From: Sciurus carolinensis
Lineage: Eukaryota > Chordata > Mammalia > Rodentia > Sciuridae
Reading direction: 5' to 3'
Length of the DNA stretch: 64,000 nt
NCBI RefSeq assembly: GCF_902686445.1
Contig: NC_062232.1
Location: 94,226,932-94,290,931 of the forward strand
The position numbers and the translations under genes are program-made. Within the stretch, counting starts at the first letter, position 1, and the number at the start of each line of letters is the position of its first letter. Below are positions 11,170 through 23,989 of this stretch, in pieces. The notes below the pieces were generated by a model. It had not been told where the DNA came from and did not search any database. It saw only the letters and a program-made list of their open reading frames with translations.

Positions 11170-11735
11170 CAATGACACTTTGACATTCTGAGCACTTTCA
11201 ATTAAAGGAAATTGAAAGAACTTAGACGCGCATCCCAATAATCAAGGACTTTCTGACTTTCTCCTGTTTATGCCTCCAAGCAGAGAATGGAACTCTCTCA
11301 CTCTGACATTCCTTTATCTGAAGCATCTCCAGAAGAAACAGGATTGCTTCCTTTCCTGTTCTGGAGATTTTATTAGCCAGGCAAGATTAAACTTAGATAA
11401 CTGAGAGGAAGACAGCAATGTTACCACTCCTAGATAGACTTTTGTCACAAGTTATTATTATTCGGTCCCATTCAGCTTCCAAAGAGAATCATTTATAAAC
11501 TATCATCTATTCTTCAGGCCTATTCAACTTACCTAAAAAATAATTTACTACTTCTCAAAATTGAGTACATCCCCCATCTCCCTGTCCTTTATGAAGAGAA
11601 CATATATGCTTCTAAACCTAAGTTATTAGATACCTTTCTGTGATGCTCCAATACTCATTATTAAATTTATAAGTGTTTTTTTTCTTGTTAATATGCCAAT
11701 TTATCTCAGTAGATTTAAAGAATTAAACTTTTGGG
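11170..11735 (+). mobile_element. Candidate ERVL-class LTR
   Basis: The right part (ATAAGTGTTTTTTTTCTTGTT, AATATGCCAATTTATCTCAG) resembles the U5 end of ERVL-class LTRs. The same ending style is seen at 17060-17585. The left part has the GAACTCTCTCACTCTGACATT style of such LTRs. Family uncertain. Confidence 0.35.
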
Positions 11736-11859
11736 GAGATACCTTGCCTGCCTTTACTCAACAGTATTTCCTTTCTCTTTGACACTTATCACCATTAGTA
11801 TTCTTTTTATTTCCTTATCTATTCCCTGATTTTCCCACTAGCAATGCAATTTTCCCACT

Positions 11860-11975
11860 AGGATATAATTTTCCTATAGGCTTGGACTCTGTTTTGTTTA
11901 CTCATGCATTCCCAAAACCTGTACCAGTGGCAGGCACATAGTAGAAAATCAGTATACAGTTCTTGAATGAATGGC
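11860..11975 (+). mobile_element. L2 3' end fragment
   Basis: GGACTCTGTTTTGTTTACTC, then GTGGCAGGCACATAGTAG and TTGAATGAATGGC, matches the conserved L2 3' terminus (tail of GAATGAATG type). Confidence 0.55.
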
Positions 11976-11979
11976 TAAA

Positions 11980-13535
11980 TTCTGTTTGTGCTCCTAAGAA
12001 GTCTACTGGCAGTCCAGTTGTCATTCCTTTTCTTTCTGGTTGCTTTTATAATCTCTTTATCCTTGGTGTTCTACCTTGTAATTATAGCTTGCCTTTAATA
12101 TGTAACTTTCCCACTGTTCTTTACTATAGCTCTCCTTTATTTCTTTTTTTTCTTCAGCACTTTCTGTAACTCAAATATGTGATTCCTCATAACTTATTAA
12201 ATTATGGAGATATCTGTGATATGTTGTCTCTTCAAAATATTGTCTTTTCCCCTTTCTTTTTCTTCATTCCTTTTGTACTCCTTCGAGATGTGTAGTTGAT
12301 CGGCTAATTGAGCTCCTCATATCTCTTAATGTCTTTGTCATAAGTTCTATTTATCTCTGCAATGAATTTTGGTAATGTTCTAAGACTAGAATATGTTTTC
12401 TATTCCCTGAATTCACTGTGTCTAATTTGTTATTCACATTCTAGTTTTATTTGTACTGTGGTCACTTTTTCACTTAAAAATTCAATTTATTTATATTTAA
12501 TATCACTTTTATTTGCATAGTGGTGTTTCTTACTTTTTATATCTTTCATTAATAAATCTTTAATTCCTTGGAGCATACTCTTTTGTAGGAGCTGATAATT
12601 GTTTTTGAAAGTCTGATCATCCTATTTGTTATATAAGATGGATTTTCACCATGGTAAATTATTTTCTTATTCATTCCATATTTTTCCATTCTAACTTTAT
12701 ACCTAATAAGTAATTTTCTGTGATAAACCTGTTACATGAATTGAGACTATATGCCACAGTGGTTTTGCATTTGTGTTTTACAAGTGCCCAATAATTATAA
12801 TGGGGCATAGGTTATAGTAATATCCCAGCTTAGTGATTCCTATGTCATGTATATAGTACATATTTAAATCTGTAAACTGCATGTGTTTTTGCCTTATGTT
12901 CCCAAAAGCTCAAAGACTGATAATCTTCCTTATTATCTTTCCTAATATTGACTGGATTTTTTCTACTTTATCCATTCAGTGAGTTTATTATAACCCTTGA
13001 TGTTTCCAATCAGAGGTTCCTAAGCTTTTTATATAATACTGTGCTTAGAAAAATCATAACATTCCACTACACACTAAGATAAGTCCCTCCATACTATAGT
13101 TAAGAATCTCTGGTCTTAGTATATAAAGATCTTTGTTCTAATTTATCATCTTGAGAATGGACAAGCATGGTTATGATAGCCCATATTTCTCTTTTTTCCC
13201 CAATCTCATGGTAACTACAGTGTCACCTTATGTGCCTAGAGTTTTAGTTTGCAGTTTATTCATTTATTGTTATTCCTTGTCATTTTTCTGTTTCTTTTGA
13301 GCTCAACCATGTATTTAAAACTTGACATTTCCATGTATTTGCAGTGTGAAGGGTTTGGGTTAATTTTATTCAAAATATTGTTGTTACAATAAGTTACTCC
13401 TTCTCTTCAACCCACTCTAATTTTCTCTGATCAATATCACTCCACTATAGTTACCTTTTCAAAGTGTAACAGTTGTTTGGACTATGTTGCGCTGAGGCTT
13501 TCCTTCCCCATCATAAAAATTCATGACAGTATCCC
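11980..13535. other. AT-rich DNA, no recognised gene
   Basis: T-rich throughout. A weak hAT-like pair of ends (AGAGGTTCCTAAGC at about 13013, AAGAATCTCTGGTC at about 13105) may mark a short DNA transposon. Nothing else can be supported. Confidence 0.3.
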
Positions 13536-13539
13536 TAAA

Positions 13540-13870
13540 ACAAAAGACAAGTTAACAAGAAAAGAAAAAAAAAATATTTGATTCATAGTTTCATGTGATG
13601 TGGGAGCTTTCAAATGAAAACTTAAAGACTTGGGGTGAACAACCCATTTCTATGCTTATGTTCAATGAAACATGGGCAGTGGTGTAGAATGTAGTTGGAT
13701 GAAAAAAAGTTGTCAGTTAATGGGAATAGACTGGGAATAACCAGAAAGTCTCGTCTATTCAGAATCTTTTTAACCCCTTTGTTGTAGCATATCTTTCTTT
13801 CAGGTGTGGGACAGAACACCTTCTGTAATAAAGATCTTAGGACCTACAACCAAACAAGGTAGGTTCAGAA
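13540..13870 (-). mobile_element. Candidate ERVL-class LTR, antisense
   Basis: GACAAGTTAACAAGAAAAG, then TGTGGGAGCTTTCAAATG and CTTGGGGTGAACAACCC, looks like the reverse complement of the ERVL-class LTR type suggested at 11170 and 17060. Edges are uncertain. Confidence 0.35.
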
Positions 13871-13874
13871 CATT

Positions 13875-16840
13875 TCTTTATGACCAACTCATACAGAAAA
13901 ATGGGGGGATGTTAGAGCAATATTATCAGACTGTATAGCAGTCTTTGAGTAACAGGGATTCTGGTTTCTATGACTCACCTTGGGGAAGAATTATAGTTTA
14001 AATGGTTTCTCTTAGGAGAGAATGAGGAATAAGAGACAGGAGAGCAGAGAAGGACTTTGCTTCTGAGACCTTCATTTTCTAGAACCCAACACTTAAACAT
14101 GTATTTCTTTTGCCTATTATATGTTGGTTGCAGGGAAGAAGCAATCCTGTACCATACCCTGTTCATTTTAGTATTCAGTCTAAAATTAAACTCCTCTCTG
14201 GAATATTGTCATTCCTGTAGCAGAAGAAAAATAGGAAGTACACATTCTCACAGATGATGTGAGAATATTCAACCCCCTACCCCATAGGAAGAGCCATAGC
14301 AGAGACTGTAATGAGAAGAAGATAACATTTTGAAAAGTAACTTAACATCCCACAATCTAAAATACTAGGTTATGTTCTCTGCTGCTAGTTCCCCTAAATA
14401 CATTTCAGTCCTCTTCTTAACCAATATATCACTATTATTTGACATAGGACACCTGTTTCCTACTTAAAACAGTTGATTACATGGTTTTCCTCAGTCCATA
14501 TTTTTCTGATTTTACTTTGGTAGTTAGAATGTATGTGATAACTGATAGAATGGAGCACTGTAATGATTACATTTTTAAATTCTCATATATTAAAAAAATC
14601 ATAAACTTACCTTTATTATTCTAAGAAAACCACATGCAATTCTTTCTTTTACTGTTGGATCAATGAATTAGAAATCAGCAAGCTGTCATGTTAATAACAT
14701 CATTCTTAGTAATGTCTGATTTTTACCATGGAAATAGGAACTATATTCAAAGTTCTTAGTCCTATGTTAAAAGTTGTATAAATAATCTCAATCTATCTTA
14801 TTTGTCCTTTTCATTTAAAATCAAGTCTTACGTTAATGGCACATTTGAAACCATCACTTAAAGTGATTTCTTTTGCTCCCTCAGTAAATGTAAACTCAGG
14901 AGGAGTTAAATAGTTTTAAGACCACAAAATAACACAGATTTTAAATAGTCATAAGTCCCAGGTTATGCACCTTATCTGACAAAGTGAAAAATATAGTTCT
15001 TTCAAAATACATTGTGTAAAATCATGCAAGATTTAATCTCATTGTCACAAGCATAAACATATTTCTCTTTTCACAATGTTTTGCTAAATAATCCATTGCT
15101 GGAGATTCTGCTATCTTGGAGATCTTTCTGGAAAATCAACAACCACACACTGGTTGATATTTTGAGACTAAAATCATTACTTCTTAGAAAAATATAGAAT
15201 AGATATTCTTGAAGTCAAGAGTATTGCCATTACTCATTAAGAGCAAACTTTATCTCTTCTTCTCTGTTTTCCATATGCATAAAGTGAAGGAGTTGAGTTA
15301 GATGATCTCCAAAGCCTTTTTTAGCACTTTCTGCCTTACTGGCTATAAAAGTACAATGACTTTTATGGTTATTTTTTAAAAGCTAAGTCACATTGGCTAT
15401 GAATGGAACCATTGTTCCTCCTAAATGACATGTCCCAGATTCCCTTTCCTGGACTTATTCTCTGATAGTCAAATTCTATGGGAATAGCATCATCATTGTG
15501 GCTTGAAAATGCCTTTCAATTGCCTAATTTACAACCAACAATTTGACTGTAGAGAATGGAGCACTGTCTTCCTGCATATGCTCATTTAATACATTAAAAA
15601 ACATAAGACACAAGGCACCTAAGAGATGGAAGAGTGTCATTGAATGGGTATTTACCTGATTATTAGGGGACTTAGTTTTAGTCCTGTCACTTACTATTAT
15701 ATGACTCAACCTAGTCAATAACTGCCATTAAATAAGGGGATGGGGATTGAGAAGACCCTTTTAGCTATAAAATTATGCAAACTGTGTCACACAGTGGCTC
15801 CCATTTTATATTGAAAAAAAAAAACATAAAAGCAAAGTTGGAAAGTCAAATGTAATAATAGGTCTGCACATATTTAGACTTTTATGGCCCTTATATCTCC
15901 AGCCTTCTACAATTTTTGAAATTCCATATCCATTCATGTTTATCTCATTTATTTCCCTGGCATTTTTAAAACATTTATTTATTTTCTGCTTTACATAAGT
16001 AACATAATGACTAACATTTTATATGTTCAGTAGGAAAAATTTTATGTTTTATTTTAGGTTTTTGATTGATTTACATTCACTTAGATCATCTTTTATTTTT
16101 GTTTAGACTTTGTAATAAACTGTTTAGATTGCTTTTGATTGGTATAATCCATAAATTTTATCTGAATCTGTTAAGCAAGTTTAGACCAGCTGTGAACTGA
16201 TTAGCTTTCAACAATCTGCTTCCCTTACAGCTGCCTGTGACAGAGGCACAGCTGTAATTATGATTAGTGATGAGGTGAAGGTAGAGAATTGTTAGGGAAA
16301 TTTCAGGCATCATGAGGATGCCTGACGAAGCTATTTCCTACAGAAGCTTGAAAATAAGTAATGTCAGGAAACACAATGATGAATGAAGAGAAATATAGGA
16401 GATAAATTAGATATATATATCAAAAACTTTTAAGCCTAGATATGCACAAAGACATTCATATTAGAAGAAGAATTGTATTTTCAGAGAGCAATACCTCTGC
16501 TTGGTGGAACTTTCAGAAAAGCTGTTTATAAAATTGATTGCAAACCCAAAAATGACTAACAGTGGATATCATCCTTATTACTGGCAATGAAATTGTCATA
16601 ATGTGATTCTTGTCTATACTGAAATACCAGGTTGCTTTAGCTGATAATTGTTGAATTATTATTTTCCTTATTTCAACCATTCCTAAGCTATGCAAGGTTC
16701 AACTTTGAGTGTTTATAACATGCTCATATGAGAAAAACTACAGAGGCAAAGTATACATTTATGTAAACAAAAACATCTGGCTGCCTCACTCTGAGGAAAA
16801 CCCTTGACTTTTTAATGAAACCAGGAGGAGTCGGTAATGT
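13875..16840. other. Mostly single-copy DNA with possible regulatory island
   Basis: No gene seen. A MIR-like trace lies at about 15230-15350 (AGATGATCTCCAAAGCC). The section 16140-16400 lacks repeat signatures and holds three CAGCTG E-boxes and a homeodomain-type TAATTATGATTAG run, described separately. Confidence 0.35.
16187..16267. promoter_or_regulatory. Candidate enhancer: E-box cluster with homeodomain site
   Basis: CAGCTG occurs at 16187-16192, 16228-16233 and 16249-16254. The last is followed directly by TAATTATGATTAG (16255-16267). CAGCTG is a known site for basic helix-loop-helix factors and TAAT/ATTA for homeodomain proteins. A regulatory role here is inference from clustering alone. 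Confidence 0.25.
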
Positions 16841-16844
16841 ACAG

Positions 16845-17050
16845 AAGTGCCACTAGTAATGATGGAGGGCTAAATTCAAATCTTAGTTTCAGTATTTACC
16901 GGCTATGTGACCTTTACAAATTGCCAACTACTTGCCCTAATTCTCAGTTTTCTATTTTGTAAAATGGACATACTAATATGGTCTTTAATATGGTCTCTTC
17001 CCAATTGGATCATAGGAAATAGATGAGTTAATGCTTTAAAATAATCAGCT
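16845..17050 (+). mobile_element. MIR SINE
   Basis: The diagnostic MIR core is clear: CCGGCTATGTGACCTTTACAA, then CTCAGTTTTCTATTTTGTAA and ATGGACATACTAATATGG, with ATAGATGAGTTAATGC near the end. Confidence 0.7.
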
Positions 17051-17059
17051 GATATTGTG

Positions 17060-17585
17060 TTACATTGGGGCTCAGGACCATCACCCCAAAATATAACTAT
17101 AGGGGATCAGAATTTATGCTATGCCAAAATATACTTTCTTGGCATATTTTGAGATGGTTATTTTGAAAAACTGATGATACAAGAGTAAATCTGAAAAACT
17201 GCCTTTAGTAAAATAAATGTATACCTATAAAAGAAATTTTCATGAGTAAACAGAAGAGATTTGCTCCAGACAACTTTTACCACACCAGAGACTTTTATCT
17301 GCATAACAAGACAACTTTTATTCACCATACATTTCCTTCTCTTACCTTCTCATAACTTTTTCGTACCACCTTCAAGAAGACCTAAATCCCTATTCCCTCT
17401 CTGTAGCTCGGGATGCTATATAAGCTTCAATCATATAAGCCTTCTTCAAGTATCATATTTTGGGGGACTGTGTGTATGCATATAATTAACATGGTTTTTC
17501 TCCTGTTAATCTGTCATGTCAATTTTATTTATCTCAGTCAAAGAACCCAGGAAGGTAGGGGAAAGCCATTTTCCCCTCCCCTACC
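17060..17585 (+). mobile_element. Candidate ERVL-class LTR
   Basis: GGGATGCTATATAAGCTTC looks like an LTR TATA box. It is followed by CCTGTTAATCTGTCATGTC and a terminal GGAAAGCCATTTTCCCC-style end. The left part (CTCAGGACCATCACCCC) fits LTR starts of this class. No internal genes adjoin it. Confidence 0.45.
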
Positions 17586-17589
17586 ATTA

Positions 17590-19365
17590 TAATAAATTTG
17601 AGCCTATTGTTACACTTCCTTACATAGCAAACAGTTTCTAAGGGCAGTACCACTGGCCTGCTTATTGATTCTTTCCACTAATGTAGAAAAAATCTAGTAA
17701 GACAAAAGCATTTAGGGAGACACTATAAATAATCACACCTATAATATCAAATAAACACAATGTGAATTTAAAGGAAAACGCAAGATTTAACTACAGGCTT
17801 ATTCTCTTTCTGTATGAAAAGGTTTGATATTAGGTCACCTTTTAAAATTAATAATAGATATCCTTCTGGTGGCAGGGCAGGAGTAGGCAGATTTGAAATC
17901 TGAGCTCTGAATACAAAACAGGTGAAGAGAGACAGAGAAGAAATACTCAAGAGCAGGGACAAGTGAGAAAGGTGATGAGATAGATATGAAACCCAATAGT
18001 TAAGAAAAAGTTTGGATCACAAAAGCACTAAGAGGAAAATCTAATTTTGAGAACTTGTTCACAATCCCCTAAAAATAAATGTCCAAGATAATTCAAATTG
18101 TGGAAATGGCAAATTTTATAGATATAGCCAGAGCTACTTCCTACCAATTTTATTTAAGCTGCCATGATTCAACATAATCATTTTATAATACATGAAGCAA
18201 ATATGTGTTCTATATTGATTGGCAGAGAATTCTTTCACTTGTGTGTGTTTTCTGAAAGCACTTAGGATAAATATTACATATTGTTCAAATAGCAGTTCTA
18301 TTTTAAAATTAAATGTAGAAATAAAAAGTGCATTAATTTGTATGGCTTTGCCTTTGAAGGGACCTCAAATAGCAAGCGAACAATGTCATCTACATAGGAA
18401 TGATGATTTCAAATTGTAGCATGAAACTGCCTGTTAAAAAAATGCCTCACTTGGTTGAATTCATTTGTTAGGTTGTGAAGGAGCAGACCACAGATGAGAA
18501 AATATTTTTAAAGTTTAAAAAATTCTACATGAGCAAATAGATGTTGATGTTGCCCATTGATAGCATTAAATGCAACATTGTGCCTTAAAATTCCCAAATA
18601 GATGCAGATTTCTAAGCAAACAAAATAAACTGCTCTAGAGAAAATAGAGACAGGGTAACTGTTTTCTGAAACATTCACCTTTTCTAGTGTTGACCATTTC
18701 AGAAGTTGGATGTTCCTGAACTTTAAAACTCATTTTGCTAGTGCAGTGGTATAAGTAAATAAATGCGTACTACATACATGCATATTAAACTATTTGTCCT
18801 TCAACTAGGCAATGCCAGTATGCATACAAGACAAAGTTTGTATGCATTTTGGAAAAAGGGCAGCTGATAAGCTCATAAATACATTGATTTATTGCTTGTA
18901 ATTAACAAGATGAGTGATTGTGATTTTTTTTTGTCATTTATTTTTATAGGTTAATAGCTGAGAAATAACTTCCCTTAGAGAATTTGTATACTAACTTAGA
19001 ACTTTATGAAGTCATACCACCATCTTTCATCTGGACCTCCATACTTGGCAATTGTATTATTTGACTTATAACTCTAGTCATGCTGCCAAATCCATATGCC
19101 ACAAGCTGTGATTTGGGGAATGATTATTTCAAGTAGTTACTATATGTCTCTTGCCTGCATAAATTTTGCAACTTGCCAGGTTAACCATAATTTGCCATCA
19201 GTTTAGTCAACAAGTTTTTCTTGGAAAATTTCTGTTTCCAGAACAGTACTGAGTTGCAGATTATGGAAGAAAGAATAGGGAAAAGAAAAAGCAATGCATA
19301 CTTTGATCTTTTCCCTTAAATATCTTCTAACCCAAACACAAATATACAAATATATGTAATACCAA
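17590..19365. other. Single-copy DNA, possible conserved island at 18.2-18.95 kb
   Basis: No repeat family recognised. The part 18200-18950 is of even composition and contains a POU/SOX-like inverted repeat (separate entry). Short open frames here do not resemble proteins. Confidence 0.35.
18820..18847. promoter_or_regulatory. Inverted repeat with POU- and SOX-like motifs
   Basis: Perfect 10-bp arms ATGCATACAA (18820-18829) and TTGTATGCAT (18838-18847) flank an 8-bp spacer containing ACAAAG. ATGCAT-type sites bind POU factors and ACAAAG-type sites bind SOX/TCF proteins in general. Function here is inferred only. Confidence 0.3.
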
Positions 19366-19369
19366 GTAT

Positions 19370-19800
19370 ACTAGGAAGAATTCTAAGATGGTGCCCATAT
19401 GGTAGTTTCCCTGGTATTACTAACATGATTATGTTATACTGCAAAAGAGAGTTTACACATGTGATTAAGGTTACTGATCAACTGTCTGCGAAATGGGAAT
19501 ATTATTGAAGTGAACCCATCCTAATAACATGAGACCTTAAAAGTAGAATGTTTTATCCTAGTAGTAGCAAAAGAGGAAGTCTGAAATTCAAAACACATGG
19601 AAATTAAAGGTACTGCTACTCACTTGAAGATGGTGAGATCCCTGTGAAGACCTCACAGTAACCTCCAATTGTTGATTGACTGCCATCAAGAAAGCAGGGA
19701 TCTTAGTCCTTCAACCACAAAGAATTTGATTTCGACAACCAGTTGAATGAGCTTGGAGGAGGACCCTGAAGCTCATAGGAGAATGGAGTCCCAATGGACA
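19370..19800 (+). mobile_element. MLT1-type LTR (ERVL-MaLR)
   Basis: AGAATTCTAAGATGGTGCCC at the start, ACATGTGATTAAGGTTACTG, and TTAGTCCTTCAACCACAAAG followed by TTGAATGAGCTTGGAGG match the order of motifs in MLT1 LTRs. Old and diverged. Confidence 0.55.
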
Positions 19801-20361
19801 CCTTTATACCTACCTTCTAACTCTGGACAGAAAATATTGCTTAAAGGAAGTCCAGTGTAGCTGCAGAAGGGTGGGCAAGAGAGAAAACATGGACAGGATC
19901 ACAATAGGAACCTGAGCACAATGGTAAATCAAAGAAGGTTGTTGGTTTTTTTCCTTGTTTTGTGTTTTAAAGCAAGGAAGGTACAAAATCAAATTTGCAT
20001 TGTTTAGTAGTAATTCAATTTGCCAGGTGTAGGATGGATTAAATGTGGGTGAGGAATAGTAAGGTGAAAAAAAGAAATTACTTTAGAAATTACAGCAATA
20101 GACTAGGTGAGGGTTGATTCTGGCTTAGACCAGAATAATAATATTAAAGACCCATGGAAATGGCAAGATAATAAATGTGTATGGTTTTAAGCTGCTAACT
20201 GGTAAAATATGCACCATAAGTAAAATAAAACAGTGACAAGTGTGAGATGTTGTATTCTTATAAGAATTTGAGAGATAGGCTTCATAGAGAAATTTGTATT
20301 GGAAGCAGGTCTTCAAGAATTTGAATTTGATTATGATAAGTAGAGATATAGGGAATTAATA

Positions 20362-20510
20362 GGCCAGAAGTTCTCAAATTTGGCAGTATATTGGATTACT
20401 GGGTTGCCTTAGAAATACTAATGACTGAATTTCTAATTTAATTGGTCTGCATACTACCTAGGCATTGGGATTTTAAAACTCTCCCCAAGTGTTTACAATG
20501 AACAGCTAGA
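20362..20510 (+). mobile_element. MER5-type hAT transposon remnant
   Basis: CCAGAAGTTCTCAAATTTGG at the left, the central TACTGGGTTGCC and GAATTTCTAATTTAATTGGT, then TGGGATTTTAAAACTCTCCCC, follow the MER5A consensus in order. Confidence 0.5.
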
Positions 20511-20514
20511 GTTA

Positions 20515-22400
20515 AGGAATGTTCCAGGCAGAAGGGACAATATGAACAAAGGCATGGAATGGAATGAGTTACTGAAGAGTGAGTAACTTCATCTTGTTAA
20601 AACAGGACATATATGAGAAAGGAGTGGTAGCAAAGTTGGAGAGCTGAGGTTTCATTGTAGCTGTAGGCATATTTTGTTTGACCTGCAAAAAATTTTTTGA
20701 ATTATTATTTTCTTGAGTTTTTTTTTAAAATTTATTTAAATATATTCAGGCAACCATTATTCTCACTTTTCATAAGTCTCATTCCTTATTGCTTATTATC
20801 TCTCTTGGCTTCATTCACACATTTAAGATATCTGTTTTGTCCCTATATGTATTTAATTCAGTTATTTTTGTAAGGCATTTTTGGGCAAGATTATGAAGGC
20901 CTGAGAGTTTGCCTTAGTTTTATAGACAATGAATAGCTATTGAAGATTTTAGAGCAGGGAGTATTTGGCCTTAATACTTAGTCCAGGTTGCAATAGAAAG
21001 AGGAAAAAGAAGCCAAATAAGAAACTATTGCAATAGTCTAGACAAAAAGTAATTTGGGAACGAATGAAAGGTTATTTATAGGTACTGCAAAGAAAAGTAT
21101 TGATTCAGAAATATTTTATCTATAGAACATAGTCCTATCATAGATTAGAAAGGAAGAGAATAATGGATAATGGATTGGGGTTAAGAGGAGAAGGGCCGAT
21201 ATTTGTACTTTTGCAAATCTTTCCTTCATTTAATTTAGCAAAATAGCACAAATATGATTAAGGGTTAAACACTTATGGGTACATGATATTAAAGAAAGAA
21301 ATATTTAGTTGTTCACACAAAGTCCCTTGAAAATGGGCTTGAAAGGGTAGAAACAGCAATTGCTCTGCTACAGTCAACCAAACTCAAGAACAAGTATCTG
21401 TTAAGCACTTACATGTGCCAGACACTGTGCTAAAGTCTCAAGAGTCAAAGTCAACATAATCATGCTTCTTGTCCTGATGAAGCCTAGATAGTCTAGAATA
21501 ATATATATGTAGATACACCTATATAAAATTAATGAATTCAAAAATAAATACATGAATAGGAAAAGACAAAAATGATGAAAGAAAAACTGAGGTTATATGG
21601 GAGAAAATAATGGATGAAATCAAATTTAGTTTGGAGATTAAGTGAAGATTCCTTTAAAGAAATGATATAAGTTACAACCTGAAGAGCCAAAGAGAAAGCC
21701 ATGTATGGAGTGGGGGAAGGGACATTATAAAGAGAAGGAGAGAGATTAGCCACACAATGGCACTGAGACAAAAAAGGTCTTGCCTAAAGATTAATATGAC
21801 TGTAGAGCAGGGAACAAGGAGAACAGTGAGAGGAAAACTGTTCAGGATTATGCAGGAATCCTATTTATAAAACACTATATTAAATTACATTGGCAAGTCA
21901 GATAACATTGTTTGTTTATCTGTTTATTTTGGTGACCTGATGGAATTTGCATTGCGAAATTACAATTCCAGTTGTTGGGTGAAAAATAGATTAGGTATAG
22001 GGAACAGGGGAGAATGGAATGAGAAATTTATTTGGGAACTATTTCAACAGTTTAGGTAGGCAATGATAGTACTTGAACCAGGGTACTTATATTACAAATA
22101 GTAAAATTTGGACAAATGTGGGATGTTTTCATAGTGGATTAGACAGAAACTGATAAAAGATTGGATAAGGGGACTAAAGAAGAGAAAAGATTCAAGGATG
22201 AGTCCAAGGACTCTGGCTTATGTACCTGGAAGGAAGTCACTTATTGTGATGGGGGAAGCACACAGGAAACCTAACATTCTGGGGGAAGATAATGAATTCA
22301 GGTTTGGGCATATTAAGGTTGAGATATTGGTCAATAATCAAGAGGTATTGTCCAACAAGGAATTTGATTAATGGATCTGGGAATCAAAGAGATTTCTATA
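20515..22400 (-). mobile_element. Long L2 remnant, antisense (discontinuous)
   Basis: Antisense L2 text recurs: TGTTCCAGGCAGAAGGGACA, AATAGCTATTGAAGATTTTAG, TATTGCAATAGTCTAGAC, GCACTTACATGTGCCAGACAC, GATGAGTCCAAGGACTCTGG and TTTGGGCATATTAAGG. The order jumps back near 21380, so at least two L2 copies or a rearrangement are present. No frame survives. Confidence 0.55.
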
Positions 22401-22567
22401 GTAGATAACAAATTTTCTTCCTTCCTTTTGCCCAAATTCCCCCATCAACTTTTTCCTTCTTGTTCTGCATTCTCATGTCTCTTCTGCAATGTTTAACACC
22501 ATGGACCACGGACTGCTCTGTTCTGGAAACTTCTCTTTCTGCCTCAATATTGCCTTGATTTGTTTCT

Positions 22568-22611
22568 CCTTTTCTTCTTCTTCTTCCTCCTCCTCCTCCT
22601 CCTTTTCTTCT
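22568..22611. repeat. (TTC)n/(TCC)n pyrimidine tract
   Basis: Runs of CTTCTTCTTC and CTCCTCCTCCTCC make a mixed pyrimidine microsatellite of about 40 bp. Confidence 0.8.
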
Positions 22612-22690
22612 GGTTAAAACAATTCTTGTTATAAAAGATACAACTTTGTAAAACACTATAGAAATGTGTAGTATGAAAAATACAAGATGG

Positions 22691-22893
22691 GCACAGTGGC
22701 ACACACCTGTAATCCCAGCAGCTTGAGAGGCAGAGACAGAAGGATCACAAGTTCAAGACAACCCTCAACAATTTAGTGAGGCCCTCAGCAAATTAGAGAG
22801 ACCCTGTCTCAAAATAAAAATATAAAAAGGGCTGGGGATGTTGCTCAGTGGTTAGGCACCACTTGGTTCAATCCCTGGTACAAAAATTAAAAG
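22691..22893 (+). mobile_element. B1-dID composite SINE
   Basis: The left half is 7SL/B1-like (CACACACCTGTAATCCCAGC, CCCTGTCTCAAAATAAAAA). The right half is ID-like (GGGCTGGGGATGTTGCTCAG, GGTTCAATCCCTGG). The TSD is decayed: TACAAGATGG at 22681-22690 and TACAAATGG at 22894-22902. Confidence 0.85.
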
Positions 22894-23047
22894 TACAAAT
22901 GGCCTTCACTTACATTTCAAAACCTTCTAAACTTGCCAGAGGGGATATGCTACCAGAATTCTTATGTATCTATAAGAATGTACATTAACAAGTAAAACAG
23001 AATTTCACATATGTCTGTGGTATATATGGTGAAACTTATTATTAATA

Positions 23048-23135
23048 TTTTTTCTGGCACTGGGGATTGAACCCAGGCTCTTATGGGTACAAGGCAAAGT
23101 GCCCTACCTCTAATCTACATCCCCAGTCCTTAAGA
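23048..23135 (-). mobile_element. ID-type SINE, antisense, diverged
   Basis: GGCACTGGGGATTGAACCCAGG is the reverse complement of the ID B-box end. CTACATCCCCAGTCC is the reverse of the 5' GGACTGGGG. The central part is degraded. Confidence 0.65.
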
Positions 23136-23988
23136 CAGAATTATAAATATAGTATTTCTCATCTCAGTTTGGCTGAGATTCTAAAGCAGATAACAATACA
23201 TGCCAAGCACCCTTATGTTCTAAAATATGGTACCATACTACCTATTCTGGGGTAGCAGAGTTATTCCTTCACCCACTTTAAGACATCATAAAGAAGGTTA
23301 AGTATTCATTAATCATTTAAAGGAGTTGGTTGAGAAGATTTTGTTAAAAGAGTTGGAGTGCTTAGGTATTGTCCTCCCGAAGGAAAAAAAAAAACGTTTT
23401 CAGGATATCCACTCAGAGAAGTGTCTTATAGTATTTGGGGAATGTAGATACAGGCACTGGAATTGGTTTACTAGACAAACAATTCTGTAGACAAGCAGCT
23501 AATTGAAGTAAACTGCCTGGCACCAGAGCAAACTGACAGGTCTATGCTGGGACTAAACCACATTTCTTCCAGTGGGTGTCATTTGTACCAGATGAACTCT
23601 AAAAGAGATTCTGCCCAAGACATCCACCTGATGAAGGAGATGACCCTGGTGGGGAAAGATTGGTGACATAGTGTTGGAAGTCAGGAACTGAGAAGGAGTA
23701 ATGAGTGATAAACAAATCAAACAAAGAAAGATATAACCTACACCAACAAAATGCAATGAGAGGGCCCCCTGGAAAGTGAGGATCACCAAAAAACCTGAAT
23801 AATACCCATGGGAGAGTATACTACCATATTGGTATCCAACTCACCAGAGGTACCGATGGTATAGATTATAACTGTCATAAACAGAAGCTTTTCTACTACA
23901 GGAAGGGTTAGACCAGCAGAGGGAGCAAAGCAGGTAAGTACATAGGAAAATGGAGAAGGCTAAACCTGTCTCTCTTGGCCAGCATCTC
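23136..23988. other. Unassigned DNA
   Basis: No named repeat. The minus-strand frame at 23553-23789 is not supported by any domain. An A-run of 12 lies at about 23383-23394. Confidence 0.3.
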
Positions 23989-23989
23989 T

